NCBI GenBank assembly: GCA_025457665.1
Contig: JALOTY010000027.1
Location: forward strand, 1-43,173
Origin: Akkermansiaceae bacterium
Lineage (GTDB): Bacteria; Verrucomicrobiota; Verrucomicrobiia; Verrucomicrobiales; Akkermansiaceae
Length of the DNA stretch: 43,173 bases
Direction of reading: 5' to 3'
How positions within the stretch are numbered: position 1 is the first letter of the stretch; each line of letters starts with the position of its first letter. Shown here in pieces: positions 27,459 through 39,000 of the stretch. Both the position numbers and the translations under genes were made by a program. Under the pieces are notes generated by a model that saw only the letters and a program-made list of their open reading frames with translations, was not told the origin of the DNA and made no database searches.

Positions 27459-30400
27459 TCAGAGCGCCTCATCAGGAAGCCAGCGGAAAGAGATGACTTC
27501 CATGCGGCGACCGAAATTGCGGTTCACCACCGACTCCAGTTCAGGGCCTGAACCATTGACCGCGGCAGGGGTTTCCGGCTCGTCCTTTGGATCGAGATAG
27601 GCAGGCACCCGTTGAATCACCGCTTCACAAGTCGCCTTGGCCAGCACCCTCCCGGTCGTATCGCGGGCTTCCCCATAGGCGCGAATGACAAAGGTGTCAG
27701 ACCGCACCGTCAGGGCGGAGCCGATGGCCGAGAGCAGATCTCCCTGGGTCAGGAACGCGGCACCGGAAGACTCGGTGTCACCCTCGGCAGCCTTCGGGTT
27801 CGGATACTCATATCCGATCGAGTTTTCGGCCGTAACCATGCGGGCGCCGGTGATTGAGGAATTGTTGTTCAGACCCGCCTCCTCGATCGCCTCCTGCAAG
27901 GCCCCGCGAAGCGATTCTTCGGAAGTCTGCGCACCCGGTCGGCGATTCACGAACTCGCCCATGGAAAGGAAGGGACCGCGCTCGCGAATGACTTGCACGA
28001 TGCGGTTCGCCAGCGTGTCGATTTCCGCATCGGTCAACTCCCGGAAACCGCCCCAGCGCGTCTGGTTGTTCGCTTGCGATGGCGTCTTCATCACCCCCGC
28101 CGGCCCATCGAGCAAACGTGGAAAAGACGTGCCATCCGTCGCGACATCGCGCGGCGTCATCGCCACCGGTGCGCGCCCGCCGCCTGCCGGTGGCGCGGCG
28201 ATGGGAATGGCTTTCCCCCTCAGCGAGGACAGCACCGCCCGCCATGCTTCCACCGAGGTCGAATGAACGTTGAAGGCCCCTTTCAAAGTCGCGTGTGCCG
28301 CCGATCTTTTCCAAGCATCTGTGGAGGCAAACTCTGCAGCCACAGCATCCTTCGGCCGTCCGTCGGACCAACGCTGCACTCGCGGATTCAACGGGACCGG
28401 GTCGCCATCGAGAAACGCCGTGGTGTCCGCACCGGGACGGATGCCCGAAAGCCAGTAGCGATCCCACAAGGTGCGATTCGCCAACCAGGCATGATCCGCC
28501 ACGCCAACTCGCGAACCCAGAACTTTATCGGAGTTCACCAAGGGATGGGCAAAAGACTCACCCACGGTGTAGGGGGGGTTGGAGGGATAACCACTGCCGG
28601 CAAGATGGGCATGACGGAAATCCGCAAGATTCGTCATCGGGGCCCGCGGAACCTGGAACGAGGGATAGTGAAGCAAGCCGGTTCTCGCCGACCAACCGGA
28701 GAAGAAGAAGGCACGCGGATCATCGGCGGAGAAAACCTCCAGCGAACCCACCGTGTTCGCCCCCTGTCCATTCACCGGCAGGAAGGAAAGCTCCATGGGC
28801 ATCTGGGCCGGATGCGCGGTGGTGATGTCCATGTCGAGCACATGATTGGCAAAGGAATAATCCCGCCCCGGTTTGGTTGGATAAATCGAGTCCTGCGAAG
28901 TCCGCGCCGCAAGAGTGAACATCGCAAACTGCTTCGGACCCGTCCAGTTTTCCACCGGCACGTTTTCCACGTTTGGCTGATACAGCTCGTTGACCGCCCA
29001 GGGTTTCTCCCTGCGGATCGGATAGCTCACCTTGCCGATCGATGGATGAGCCCCACCTTCCATGGCCTCAATCAATCGGTCACGATCGCCATAGCGGTAG
29101 CGGAAGATACCCAGCGGTCTTTCGCGGCGGTTGATCGTCGCGTTGATTTCTACAGAGAAACTGTCGGCGGGTTGGCCTGTTTGCTCAATCGTCGGGATGA
29201 CGGGAGTGAAAGCGACATCAATGATATCATTGCCCCGGACCCCGAAGACTCCGAGGTTGGAATTGTCCGGCGTGCGACCTGCCCCCGCAGGTGCCAGCCA
29301 GTCGACGATGAACCCACTGTTGTAGTTCCAACCGCCCCCTGTGGTCATTGACAAAGTCTTGCTGTTTGCAAGATCAGCTTCATCCCGCCACAGGTAATTT
29401 ACCATAGAACCCCACCGCGTTCCTGGAGGATGATTCACCCCAAAAATGCGAGCCTCGCCGGGGGCCAGAGTCACGCGTGGACTCGATCCACTTCCTTGAG
29501 ACGCCACTAGGGTTGCGGTGAATCGATCTTCCCAATTTGTCCTACCTTCAGTAGGAACATGAAATTGACTTAACAAGCCAGGTCTCAAGGTCTGCGCCAC
29601 ACCGTTGCGGAAAAATTGGAAGCCCAGTGGAAGATGCGCAAACGTGATCTTCATGTTATCCACCGTCACGGGCACCGTGTAGGGATTGTAAAGCGTCACC
29701 ACCGGAGTGTAGATCAGATAGACCATGTAGTTCCGCCGTTCGTCACCGGTGCGACTCGGAATCGTGGTGTTCCAGTGCGGGTGCGCTTCTCGCGAAACGA
29801 GAGAGAAGGCCACATTCACACGAGTCACCACGGGCGCAATCACCGACCCATCAACAGCTCCGGGATTGGGAATGTTCGCCCGGGTGCGCCGATCCACCTG
29901 AACGGGGTTGTAGCGCGTGGGGGTCGTCGTGATCATCGGCGTGGACAGACTCGCCGTGCGGGCAAGCCGATAAAACTCTCTCAACTGGGAAAGATAAGGA
30001 TCGCTCGGCGACAGAGGCGATTTCGGATCATCGGAATAAACCCGTACCGCTGCAAGTTCGGCGGGCATGGCGGCGGCTTCGAATGCCAGCGTCAGGTCCT
30101 GTTTCAAGCCCCCTCTCACCACATCTGTCATCAACCCCTGCGACCATGGAGTGATGTCCAGCGAGCTTTCCTGATAGACATTCCTGTCCGTCGCCACCAT
30201 CGCCCCCTGCTCGTAGCTCACCAGCTTGGCGGCAGACGCGGCGTTCGGCACGTAATCGGTCATGCCCGGAAGCCGGTCCGATGCGGCCCGCTCCGGACTT
30301 TTCAGACGGGTCAGCCTCTCCTGCGCCGTTTCACCTTCATCCACGGGCAGGTCATAGCGGGCCTTGACGCCCTCTTCCATCGTCACCCAGGCCATCCCGC

Positions 30401-30959
30401 CCGTGTCGCCCACCTTTTGGATCGCCGCCGCAACGTCGCGGGCATCGTCATCGAAATCCAACAGGGTCGCCCGACCACTCCCGGAGCGCATGCCCGGAGG
30501 CGCACCTCCACCCGAAGAGCCGATGCTGTCCGAAGCCAACCAACCCATGAACTCTCCGTCGGCTTCAGTCGTCGTCCGGGAACCCGCCCGAGGGGCGGCA
30601 GTCACTGCGGGTGAACCCGGATCGATCCTCCGGGACTCCCATACGCCGGTCAGCGCCCGGCTGGAACCACTGCTCACCAAATCCGCAGGCGCGGTAATCC
30701 TTTGGTCAGGACCCGCCGCTTTTTGCAGTTGGCCGATCGCCAGCATCAGCGCCAGGCGGGCATTCGCACGCGCCTGCTGCATCGCATCACCATTCTTCGA
30801 GGCCCGGATGGAAACGGTGGAAAGGGAAATCAATCCGACGGCCAGCAGCGATAGCAGGACCATCATCGAGATCGTGATCACCAACGAAAATCCCGAGGAA
30901 TGTTGCCGGGCACGCCGCACGGGCACTCGGATCCGAATCGACGCACAAAGTTTTTTCAT
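27459..30959 (-). CDS. Verru_Chthon cassette protein A-like giant pseudopilin-headed protein
   Basis: 1166 residues. An N-terminal prepilin-like segment [32 protein letters not shown] begins about residue 23, followed by [32 protein letters not shown], which is the opening of the Verru_Chthon cassette protein A family (TIGR02600). A large beta-rich extracellular or periplasmic region follows. The family was defined from four-gene cassettes (A-D) in Verrucomicrobiota; here I see A but no B, C or D partner nearby. The best candidate partner is the exported unknown 16 bp downstream. The start ATG 30959 is in ATTTGCAATG, and an identical ATTTGCAATG followed at once by TAA lies 50 bp upstream. The gene is divergent from fabV. 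Confidence 0.88.
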   Translation of the reverse strand: MKKLCASIRIRVPVRRARQHSSGFSLVITISMMVLLSLLAVGLISLSTVSIRASKNGDAMQQARANARLALMLAIGQLQKAAGPDQRITAPADLVSSGSSRALTGVWESRRIDPGSPAVTAAPRAGSRTTTEADGEFMGWLASDSIGSSGGGAPPGMRSGSGRATLLDFDDDARDVAAAIQKVGDTGGMAWVTMEEGVKARYDLPVDEGETAQERLTRLKSPERAASDRLPGMTDYVPNAASAAKLVSYEQGAMVATDRNVYQESSLDITPWSQGLMTDVVRGGLKQDLTLAFEAAAMPAELAAVRVYSDDPKSPLSPSDPYLSQLREFYRLARTASLSTPMITTTPTRYNPVQVDRRTRANIPNPGAVDGSVIAPVVTRVNVAFSLVSREAHPHWNTTIPSRTGDERRNYMVYLIYTPVVTLYNPYTVPVTVDNMKITFAHLPLGFQFFRNGVAQTLRPGLLSQFHVPTEGRTNWEDRFTATLVASQGSGSSPRVTLAPGEARIFGVNHPPGTRWGSMVNYLWRDEADLANSKTLSMTTGGGWNYNSGFIVDWLAPAGAGRTPDNSNLGVFGVRGNDIIDVAFTPVIPTIEQTGQPADSFSVEINATINRRERPLGIFRYRYGDRDRLIEAMEGGAHPSIGKVSYPIRREKPWAVNELYQPNVENVPVENWTGPKQFAMFTLAARTSQDSIYPTKPGRDYSFANHVLDMDITTAHPAQMPMELSFLPVNGQGANTVGSLEVFSADDPRAFFFSGWSARTGLLHYPSFQVPRAPMTNLADFRHAHLAGSGYPSNPPYTVGESFAHPLVNSDKVLGSRVGVADHAWLANRTLWDRYWLSGIRPGADTTAFLDGDPVPLNPRVQRWSDGRPKDAVAAEFASTDAWKRSAAHATLKGAFNVHSTSVEAWRAVLSSLRGKAIPIAAPPAGGGRAPVAMTPRDVATDGTSFPRLLDGPAGVMKTPSQANNQTRWGGFRELTDAEIDTLANRIVQVIRERGPFLSMGEFVNRRPGAQTSEESLRGALQEAIEEAGLNNNSSITGARMVTAENSIGYEYPNPKAAEGDTESSGAAFLTQGDLLSAIGSALTVRSDTFVIRAYGEARDTTGRVLAKATCEAVIQRVPAYLDPKDEPETPAAVNGSGPELESVVNRNFGRRMEVISFRWLPDEAL

Positions 30960-31150
30960 TGCAAATCTGGGTTGGTTTTGACGAAAAAATGCACGCGCCC
31001 CGTTTACATTGCAAATACAATTTCCGCCTGACCTGCCTCTTTCCGTTTCAATGTCGGCAAGTAGGCGAATCTGACAAAAAAGTTAGCATTTCTCGGTTCG
31101 GCGCTCTCCGCTTGCCCCTTCGGACCCGCCCCCCTAGGCTCGCGCCCATC

Positions 31151-32344
31151 ATGATCGTCGAGCCCAAGATCCGCGGATTCATCTGCACCACCGCCCACCC
31201 TGAAGGCTGCGCCCAACACGTCGCGGACCAAATCGCCCTCGTTCGCAGCCGCGGCCCCATTTCCGACGGCCCGAAAAAGGTCCTCGTGGTGGGATCTTCC
31301 ACCGGATACGGCCTGTCCTCACGCATCGCGGCCGCCTTCGGCTGCGGCGCCGCCACCATCGGCGTCTTTTTCGAAAAACCCGGCGAAGAACGCCGCACTG
31401 GCACCGCCGGATGGTACAATTCCGCCGCGTTCGAAAAGGAAGCGGCCGCCCAAGGTCTTTACGCCCGATCCTTCAATGGCGACGCCTTTTCCGATGAAAT
31501 GAAGGCCACAGTGATCGATGCCATCCGCGCCGACCTCGGCCAGATCGATTGCGTCATTTACTCCCTCGCTTCGCCCCGCCGCACCCACCCGAAGTCCGGA
31601 GAAACCTTCAAGTCCTGCCTTAAGCCCATCGGCCAGTCCTACACCAACAAAAACCTCAACACCTCGACCAAGGTGGTGGATGAGGTAAGCATCGAACCCG
31701 CCACCGAGCAGGAAATCGCCGATACCATCGCCGTGATGGGTGGCGAGGACTGGGAAATGTGGATCGATGCCCTCCAAGCCGCCGGCGTGCTTGCTCCCGG
31801 CGTGGTGACCGTTGCCTACTCCTACATCGGACCCGAAGTGACCTGGCCCATTTACAAAAACGGCACCATCGGCGCCGCCAAGGAGGACCTCGAAAGGGCC
31901 CAGAGGGCGCTCGATGAAAAACTCGCTTCCCTCCAAGGCAAAGCCTGGGTCTCGGTCAACAAAGCGCTGGTCACCCAAGCCTCCTCCGCCATCCCGGTCG
32001 TTCCTCTTTACATCTCGCTCCTCTACAAGGTCATGAAAGCCCGCGGCAGTCATGAGGACACCATCGAGCAGATGGATCGACTCTTCCGCGATCGACTCTT
32101 CGGCGCGTCCCAACCGCAGCCCGATGAAGCTGGCCGAATTCGGATTGATGACTGGGAAATGGCCCCCGAGGTCCAGGCCGAAGTCGATGCCTTATGGAAA
32201 AAAGTCGATAGCTCGAACCTCCTCGAACTCGCCGATGTGGATGGCTACGAAAGCTCTTTCCTCCGCCTCTTCGGGTTCGGCCTGAAGGGTGTCGATTACT
32301 CCGCGGAAACCGATCCCTCGCTTCAGGTTCCCTCCTTGGGCTGA
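31151..32344 (+). CDS. fabV: Enoyl-[acyl-carrier-protein] reductase, FabV type
   Basis: NADH-dependent reduction of trans-2-enoyl-ACP in fatty acid elongation; 397 residues, exactly the usual FabV size. The catalytic Tyr235-x8-Lys244 pair is present in [16 protein letters not shown], and [17 protein letters not shown] is the cofactor-binding loop. [16 protein letters not shown] and [25 protein letters not shown] are also characteristic. FabV enzymes are typically insensitive to triclosan, a family property not tested here. ATG 31151 ([17 protein letters not shown]) fits the family; a long in-frame open leader (from 30959) is non-coding in character. It is divergent from the Verru_Chthon-type gene, with 191 bp between. 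Confidence 0.96.
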   Translation: MIVEPKIRGFICTTAHPEGCAQHVADQIALVRSRGPISDGPKKVLVVGSSTGYGLSSRIAAAFGCGAATIGVFFEKPGEERRTGTAGWYNSAAFEKEAAAQGLYARSFNGDAFSDEMKATVIDAIRADLGQIDCVIYSLASPRRTHPKSGETFKSCLKPIGQSYTNKNLNTSTKVVDEVSIEPATEQEIADTIAVMGGEDWEMWIDALQAAGVLAPGVVTVAYSYIGPEVTWPIYKNGTIGAAKEDLERAQRALDEKLASLQGKAWVSVNKALVTQASSAIPVVPLYISLLYKVMKARGSHEDTIEQMDRLFRDRLFGASQPQPDEAGRIRIDDWEMAPEVQAEVDALWKKVDSSNLLELADVDGYESSFLRLFGFGLKGVDYSAETDPSLQVPSLG

Positions 32345-32420
32345 GACATCCGCAAGAGGTTCATCTCTCCCGTGATCCCGTAGTGGCAGCATGCGCTGAA
32401 AACCGGCATCATCGGGCGAG

Positions 32421-32657
32421 ATGAAACGCTTCTCCCCCCTACTGGCGTTCGGTCTTCTGCTGGCAGCTTCCGGCATGACCCCGGCTCCCTCGTGCCCACC
32501 CGTGGATTCTTGCCCCATTCTCGTGGCGAGGGAACATCGGCTGATGTCGAGCGAATGGCAGAACCTCGTCTTCCGCCAGTTGCTCCTCGGCACCATCTCC
32601 CATCGCGACCAAATTCGCTCGATGCAGCGTCGCTTCAACCGCCCTGTCGCCTGCTGA
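32421..32657 (+). CDS. Small exported protein (hypothetical)
   Basis: 78 residues with a signal-peptide-like N-terminus (MKRFSPLLAFGLLLAASGMTPAPS). The remainder (SSEWQNLVFRQLLLGTISHRDQIRSMQRRFNRP) could form an amphipathic helix. No family is known. It sits between fabV and the SGNH/cytochrome gene on the same strand. The overlapping longer frame through this region is an upstream extension of the next gene and lacks its signal peptide, so it was not preferred. Confidence 0.5.
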   Translation: MKRFSPLLAFGLLLAASGMTPAPSCPPVDSCPILVAREHRLMSSEWQNLVFRQLLLGTISHRDQIRSMQRRFNRPVAC

Positions 32658-32770
32658 CTTTGCTCGCCCCGGACAGGCGCGTCCCAAGCAGGAATCAAAC
32701 TGTCATAAACTCCGGGTTTCTCGAAAAACCCATGACAGATTCTGACTCTTTCGTCGGTATCCGGTCGGCA

Positions 32771-35700
32771 ATGAAGTTTCTGCTGGCCCTCGGTTTCGTT
32801 TTGTTTCCCGCACTCGCCCACGCCGCGCCCAAAGCGCCGGTCGATGGGGAGCGTATCGTCATGATCGGCAATGGTTTGGGCGAACGCTTCCTCGATCACC
32901 CCTGGTTCGAAACCGAACTCCATCTCCGCTACCCCGCCCTCAACCTCGTGGTGCGCAATCTTTGCCGCCCGGGCGACACCCCGAGTTTCCGGCCCCACCC
33001 CTCACGGAACTCCCAGTGGGCCTTCCCCGGCGCGGACAAATTCCGCCCCGAGTATTCCACCCACCAGGGAAATGGCGAGCACCCGACCCCGGATCAATGG
33101 CTCCAAACCGTTCAGGCCGATACGATTTTCGCCTTTTTCGGCTACAATGAATCCTTCGCCGGACCCGAGAAGCTCGATGCCTTCAAGGGCGAACTCGATG
33201 CCTTCATCACCCACACTCAGGCACAGAAATACAATGGCGAGTCCGCCCCGAGGCTGATCCTCGTGTCCCCCATCGCCTTCGAGGACCTCTCCGCCCAGCG
33301 CGACCTGCCGGATGGCCGCAAGGAAAACGAAAACCTTGCCCTCTACACCCAGGCGATGGCGGAGACCGCTGCTCGTCGGAATGTCGAGTTCGTCAACCTC
33401 TTCGACGAAACCAAGAAACTCTACGGCACCGGAGAGCGCCCCTTCACCCGCAACGGTTTCCTGCCCACCGACGATGGCTACCGCCTCCTCGGCCCTGCAC
33501 TGGTCGATGCCGCTTTCGGCAGCACCCCACGCTCATCGAAGGCGGATATCGATCAACTCGCCGCACTCGTCCGCGATAAGGATTGGTTCTGGACCCACGA
33601 TTTCCGCATGCCGAATGGGGTCCACGTCGACGGTCGCCGCTACCGCCCCTTCGGCCCCGATAACTACCCGGCGGAACGGGTAAAAATTCGCGCCATGACA
33701 GAAGTCCGCGACCAGGCCATCCACGCCGCCATCCAGGGCCGCAGCTTCGATCTCGCCAAGGCCGATGCCGCCACGCCTCCACTCCCCGAGGTGAAATCGA
33801 ACTACGCGCCAAGCGGGAAGAACGGCCAACCCGAATACAAACCCACCCCGGATGCCCTGCAGGCCCTCACAACCCCGGAGGGTTACAAGGTCGATCTCTT
33901 CGTTTCCGAGGAAAAATTCCCCAACCTCGCGAACCCGGTCCAACTGTCCTTCGACAATCGCGGCCGTCTCTGGGTGGCCACCATGCCCACCTACCCCCAT
34001 TGGAAACCCGGCGATCCCAAGCCGAACGACAAGCTCCTCATCTACGAAGACACCGACAACGACGGCAAAGCCGACAAGGAAATCGTCTTCGCCGATCAAC
34101 TTCATCTCCCCATCGGCTTCGAATTTGCGCCCGAGGGCGTCTATGTCTGTCAGGCCCCGCACCTGATGCTGCTTCGCGATACCAATGGCGACGACAAAGC
34201 GGATTCCCGTGAAGTCGTCATCACCGGCTTCGATGACCACGACACCCACCACGCCGCCGGGGCTTTCTGTGCCGATCCCTCCGGCGCGATTTACATGGGC
34301 GAGGGCGTCTTCCTTCACTCGAATGTCGAAACCCCCTACGGTCCGGTTCGCGGTGTGGATGGCGGATTCTACCGCTTCAGCCCCCAGCGCACCCACCTCG
34401 AAAGAACCGCCCAACTCCCCATTCCCAATCCCTGGGGCATCGCCGTCGATACCTGGGGCCAGCCCTTCTACCTCCACACTTCCGGCCCGGCCATCGGCTG
34501 GATGCTCCCAGGCTCGGTGAAAGCCCCCCACGGCGCCAAAACCCCCACCGGCCCCGATCTCGCGCCGCAAGGAAACGCCGTCCGCCCCACCTCCGGCATG
34601 GAGTTCGTCTCATCCCTCCATTTCCCCGAAGAGGTCCAAGGCGACATGCTGCTCGGCAACAACATCGGTTTCCTCGGGATCAAACAGCACAAGATCGTCG
34701 ACGATGGCACCGGCTACAAAACCGAGTTCCGCCAGAACCTGCTGCAGTCCTCCGATGGCAATTTCCGCCCCGTGGACCTCGAGTTCGCGCCCGATGGTTC
34801 CCTCTACGTTGTCGATTGGCAGAACATGCTCATCGGTCACATGCAGCACAACGCCCGCGACCCTCATCGCGACCACAAGCACGGCCGGATTTACCGCATC
34901 ACCTACCCCTCCCGCCCTCTGGTGAAAAAGGCCGAAGTCGCCGGTGCCCCGCTGGAAACCCTCCTGCGCAACCTCACCCACCCCGACTACCGCGTCCGCT
35001 ACCGCACCCGCCGCGAACTTCGTGGCCGCCCCACCGATGAGGTCGTTTCCGCCCTGAAATCCTGGGTCGCCGCGCTCGATAAAGCTTCTCCCAGCTACGA
35101 ACACCATCGCCTCGAAGCCCTCTGGTCAAGCTGGGGAATGAATCGCATCGATGCCGATCTGCTCCGCGAAATCCTCAAATCCCCCGATTTCCGCGCCCGC
35201 GCCGCCGCCGTTCAGGCACTGCGGTACAATCTGCGCGACTTCCCCGATCACGTCGATCTCCTCACCGCCGCCGCGAACGACGAACAAGGCCGCGTCCGCT
35301 TGGAGGCCATCATCGCCGGATCATGGATGGACAATGCCGCCGGCGCCAGCATCGTCGCCGCCGCAAGTTCCCATCCCCTGGACGCCTGGAGCAATGGCGC
35401 TGCCAAAGCGGCCGCCGATCGCCTCGCCGGCAAAAAAGAAGAGGTCAAGGACGAGCATCCTCTCCCGCCCATCCCCGCTCGCCTGACCGAAGAGGAAAAG
35501 GCCATGTTCCGCAAGGGCCACGAGATCTACCATCGCGACGGCCACTGCATCACCTGCCACCAGCCCGATGGCAAAGGCCTGCCACCCGCCGGTTTCCCGC
35601 CCCTTGCCAAAAGCCCCTGGGTCACCGGCGATCCGGTCCGCCTGACGAAACTCACCCTCCACGGCCTCATGGGCCCGCTCGAACTCGATGGCGTGAAATA

Positions 35701-35911
35701 CCCCGGTCAAGTCCCCATGACCCCCTTCGGCGGCCTGCTTAACGACGAGGAAGTCGCCTCCGTGCTCACCTACGTCCGCAACCATTTCGGCAACGAAGCC
35801 CCGGCCATCACCCCCGCTCAAGTCGCGGAGGTCCGCAAAGCTACCGGGACCCGCGGATTCTACACCACCGAGGAAATCCTCAAAGAGCACCCACTCCCGC
35901 CCTCCCCATAA
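32771..35911 (+). CDS. PVC-type SGNH/beta-propeller/cytochrome c (CxxCH) protein
   Basis: 1046 residues with a signal peptide (MKFLLALGFVLFPALAHA). Residues about 25-250 are an SGNH/GDSL-like hydrolase module (IVMIGNGLGERFLDHPWFE, and GFLPTDDGYRLLGPAL at its end). Residues about 360-690 form a propeller of the membrane-bound dehydrogenase type (TIGR02604), with repeated blade motifs such as YEDTDNDGKADKEIVFAD and LRDTNGDDKADSREVVITG. A helical HEAT-like section follows (about 700-870). The C-terminal cytochrome domain carries Cys926-Ile-Thr-Cys929-His930 and a Met-containing KSPWVTGDP stretch. Such proteins are a hallmark of Planctomycetota/Verrucomicrobiota and probably act in periplasmic sugar oxidation with electron transfer; substrates unknown. 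A Met start at 32732 is possible but would spoil the signal peptide. Confidence 0.9.
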   Translation: MKFLLALGFVLFPALAHAAPKAPVDGERIVMIGNGLGERFLDHPWFETELHLRYPALNLVVRNLCRPGDTPSFRPHPSRNSQWAFPGADKFRPEYSTHQGNGEHPTPDQWLQTVQADTIFAFFGYNESFAGPEKLDAFKGELDAFITHTQAQKYNGESAPRLILVSPIAFEDLSAQRDLPDGRKENENLALYTQAMAETAARRNVEFVNLFDETKKLYGTGERPFTRNGFLPTDDGYRLLGPALVDAAFGSTPRSSKADIDQLAALVRDKDWFWTHDFRMPNGVHVDGRRYRPFGPDNYPAERVKIRAMTEVRDQAIHAAIQGRSFDLAKADAATPPLPEVKSNYAPSGKNGQPEYKPTPDALQALTTPEGYKVDLFVSEEKFPNLANPVQLSFDNRGRLWVATMPTYPHWKPGDPKPNDKLLIYEDTDNDGKADKEIVFADQLHLPIGFEFAPEGVYVCQAPHLMLLRDTNGDDKADSREVVITGFDDHDTHHAAGAFCADPSGAIYMGEGVFLHSNVETPYGPVRGVDGGFYRFSPQRTHLERTAQLPIPNPWGIAVDTWGQPFYLHTSGPAIGWMLPGSVKAPHGAKTPTGPDLAPQGNAVRPTSGMEFVSSLHFPEEVQGDMLLGNNIGFLGIKQHKIVDDGTGYKTEFRQNLLQSSDGNFRPVDLEFAPDGSLYVVDWQNMLIGHMQHNARDPHRDHKHGRIYRITYPSRPLVKKAEVAGAPLETLLRNLTHPDYRVRYRTRRELRGRPTDEVVSALKSWVAALDKASPSYEHHRLEALWSSWGMNRIDADLLREILKSPDFRARAAAVQALRYNLRDFPDHVDLLTAAANDEQGRVRLEAIIAGSWMDNAAGASIVAAASSHPLDAWSNGAAKAAADRLAGKKEEVKDEHPLPPIPARLTEEEKAMFRKGHEIYHRDGHCITCHQPDGKGLPPAGFPPLAKSPWVTGDPVRLTKLTLHGLMGPLELDGVKYPGQVPMTPFGGLLNDEEVASVLTYVRNHFGNEAPAITPAQVAEVRKATGTRGFYTTEEILKEHPLPPSP

Positions 35912-35956
35912 GATCCCCCCGGACCATCCGCCCCCTCGCTCCGATCTTTTCGATCC

Positions 35957-35991
35957 CCTCCCGTAAACGCGCGCTTACGGGAGGTTTTTTT
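35957..35991 (+). terminator. Intrinsic terminator after the SGNH/cytochrome gene
   Basis: Perfect 10-bp stem CCTCCCGTAA (35957-35966) / TTACGGGAGG (35975-35984) with loop ACGCGCGC, followed by seven T residues (35985-35991). It is 46 bp after the stop. It separates this gene from the PSD1/DUF1501 pair, which then needs its own promoter within 36 bp to 42 bp, or read-through. Confidence 0.9.
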
Positions 35992-36033
35992 ATGAAAAGA
36001 TTTTCAGCTAAGGGGCCGTAACCCATTTGAAAT

Positions 36034-39000
36034 ATGAATCGATTCCCATGGATGATTCTCGCAGCCCTCCCGGCCCTTGCCTCGGCCGAGGAGAAGCTTT
36101 CCTACAACCGCGACATCCGCCCCATCCTCTCCAAGAACTGCTTCTCCTGCCACGGGCCGGATGAACATGGCCGCGAGGCGGAACTCCGTCTCGACATCGC
36201 CGAGGACGCCTATCTCGGCGGCGAATCCGGAGACCCTTCGATCGTTCCGGGAAAGCCCGAGGAATCCCTCCTGATCAAGCGCATCCGCCACAGCAGCCCA
36301 CGGCGGGTCATGCCCCCACCCGAAAGCCATCGCCAACTCAACGAGGATGAGAAAAACCTCCTCGAACGCTGGATCCGCGAAGGAGCCGAATACGAAGGCC
36401 ACTGGGCCTTCGAGGCCCCGGTCAAACCGGAACTGCCCCCCGGAGAGGAAGCCCAGGCCATCGACCGCTTCGTCGCCGACCGCCTGAAAAAAGAAGGCCT
36501 CCAGTTCTCACCCGAAGCCGACCGCGCCACCCTCCTCCGCCGCGTCACACTCGATCTCACCGGCCTCCCGCCCACCCCTGCCGAGATCGATGCCTTCGAG
36601 CAAGACACGTCGCCCGATGCTTTCGAAAAACAAGTCGATCGCCTTCTCGCCTCCCCACGATTCGGCGAACATCAGGCCGTCGCCTGGCTCGATGCCGCCC
36701 GCTATGCCGATACCAACGGCTACTCCATCGATGGCGGCCGCCACCAATGGCTCTGGCGCGACTGGGTCATCAAAGCCTTCAACGACAACAAGCCCTACGA
36801 CGTCTTTCTCACCGAACAGTTGGCCGGCGACCTCCTGCCCGGAGCCACCGAACAACAACAAGTCGCCAGCGGCTTCAACCGCAACAACGCCAACACCCAC
36901 GAAGGCGGCACCATCGCCGAGGAAAACCTCGTCAACTACGTGGCCGACCGCGTGAAAACCACCTCGGAGGTTTTCATGGGGCTCACCATGGCCTGCGCCC
37001 AATGCCACGACCACAAGTTCGATCCCATTTCCATCCGCGACTACTACCGCTTCTTCGCGTTTTTCAATACCGTCGGCGATGCCTCCCATGATGGCGATGG
37101 CGGCATCAACTCAAAGCCCTTCATCCACGCCCGGTCCTGCCTCTCCACCGATGAAGAAGCCGCTACCGTGCGCGCCGATTTGGAGGCCGCCCGAGCAGAC
37201 CTCGCCAAACCCGATCCCGCCGGACTCGCCGCCTGGGTGCAGTCCGCCCGCGCCGATCTCAGCACCGCCGGCAAAGACCTTTCCCTCATTCCCCTCAAGG
37301 CCGAATCCGCCACCTCGCCCAATGGCGATCCCGAACGCATCAAAATCCAAGGGGATGGGTCCGTCACCATCGACCACGGCGACTACGCCGCCTACAACGT
37401 GATGTGCCGTCTCCCTCAGGAAGGCGGACCCATCCGCGGCCTCCGCGTCGAATTCCTTCCCACGGAAAAATCCAAGGGCAAGCTCGGCTTCCACGGGGCC
37501 AAGGGGCTCGAACAAAACTTCGTCCTCAGCACCATCACCACCTCGGTCAGCTCCTTCCCCGCCCTCAATGTGGACCTCAATGCCATGCTTCCCATGGCCC
37601 GGATTTCCGCCAGCGGATGGCAAAACGGCTACGGGCCCGAACGCGTGCGCGATACCACCCCCACCAATGGCTGGGCTCCGCCCACCGGCGCGACCACGCC
37701 TCATTTCATCACGGTGACTTTCGATTCCCCGATCGATCCCGTCACCACCCCCTATCTCACCACCGAACTGATGTTCAACTATCAGCGCGGTGCCTCACCA
37801 GCCCATTTCCGCATCCATGCCTTCCGTGGAAATGATGACGGCTCGCCCCATCCCGCAGAAATCACAGCGATCCTCCGCGAAGGCGCAGATAATCTAACAG
37901 CAGAGCAGCAGCAAAAACTCGAAGCCCACTTCCGCGCCACCGCGCCCGCCACCGCCGCCTTGCGCCACCGCATCGCCAATCTTGAGGAACGCCTGTCCGT
38001 CCTCACCGGGAAACACCCGGTCATGGTGATGAACACCGCGGAAAAACCCCGCCTGACCCACATTCTTGATCGGGGTCTCTACTCCTCACCCGGCGAGGCC
38101 GTCACCCCGGGCACACCGCTGTCCCTTCCTGCTTTGGAGGAACCCGGCGACCGCGAGCTGAACCGTCTCGATCTCGCCCGCTGGCTCACCCGCAAGGACC
38201 ATCCGCTCACTGCAAGAGTCCACGTGAATCGTGTTTGGCTCGCCTTCTTCGGCAAGGGCCTCGCACCTTCCGCCGCCGATTTCGGAGTCCAGTCCCCCCT
38301 GCCCAGCCATCCCGAATTGCTCGATTGGCTCGCCGTCGATTTCGTGGAGAAAAATTGGGACACCAAAGCCCTCATCCGGAGCATCGTGACCTCCCGCACC
38401 TACCGCCAAAGCGCTGTGGCCGGTGAAGACTTGCTGAAACGGGACCCCTCCAACGACCTCCTCGCCCGCGGACCGCGCTTCCGCCTCGCCGCCGAACAAA
38501 TCCGTGACCAGGCGCTCTTCGTTTCCGGCCTTCTCGTCGAACGCCTCGGCGGACCCAGCGTGAAACCCTACCAACCCGGCGATCTTTGGCGACAAATCTC
38601 CCACTACGGCTCCAGCCCCGCCACCTCGCAAACCTTCGTTCAGGACCATGGCGAGAAACTCTATCGGCGCTCCCTCTACACCTACTGGAAACGCACCCTG
38701 CCGCCCGTGAACATGGCGATCTTCGATGCCCCGAACCGCGAAGTCTGCTCCATCGGCCGCTCCGCCACCAACACTCCCCTGCAAGCGCTCGTGACTTTGA
38801 ATGATCCCCAGTTCGTCGAAGCCGCCCGCGCCTTTGCCCAGGACCTCCTGCGGAAATCCACCGAAGATGAAGCCCGCTTGAAAGACGCCTTCCGCCGCGT
38901 GACCTCCCGCCCGGCTGCTGCCGAGGAAATGCAGATCCTCCAGCGCGCCCTCACCCGCGAACGCGATCGTTACCGCAGCGATCCCGCCGCCGCCGCATCC

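Noticed and set aside
35992..36021. Nine-codon leader frame (MKRFSAKGP) before the PSD1-type gene
   Set aside because: Starts inside the terminator T-run and has no regulatory codon pattern; likely chance.
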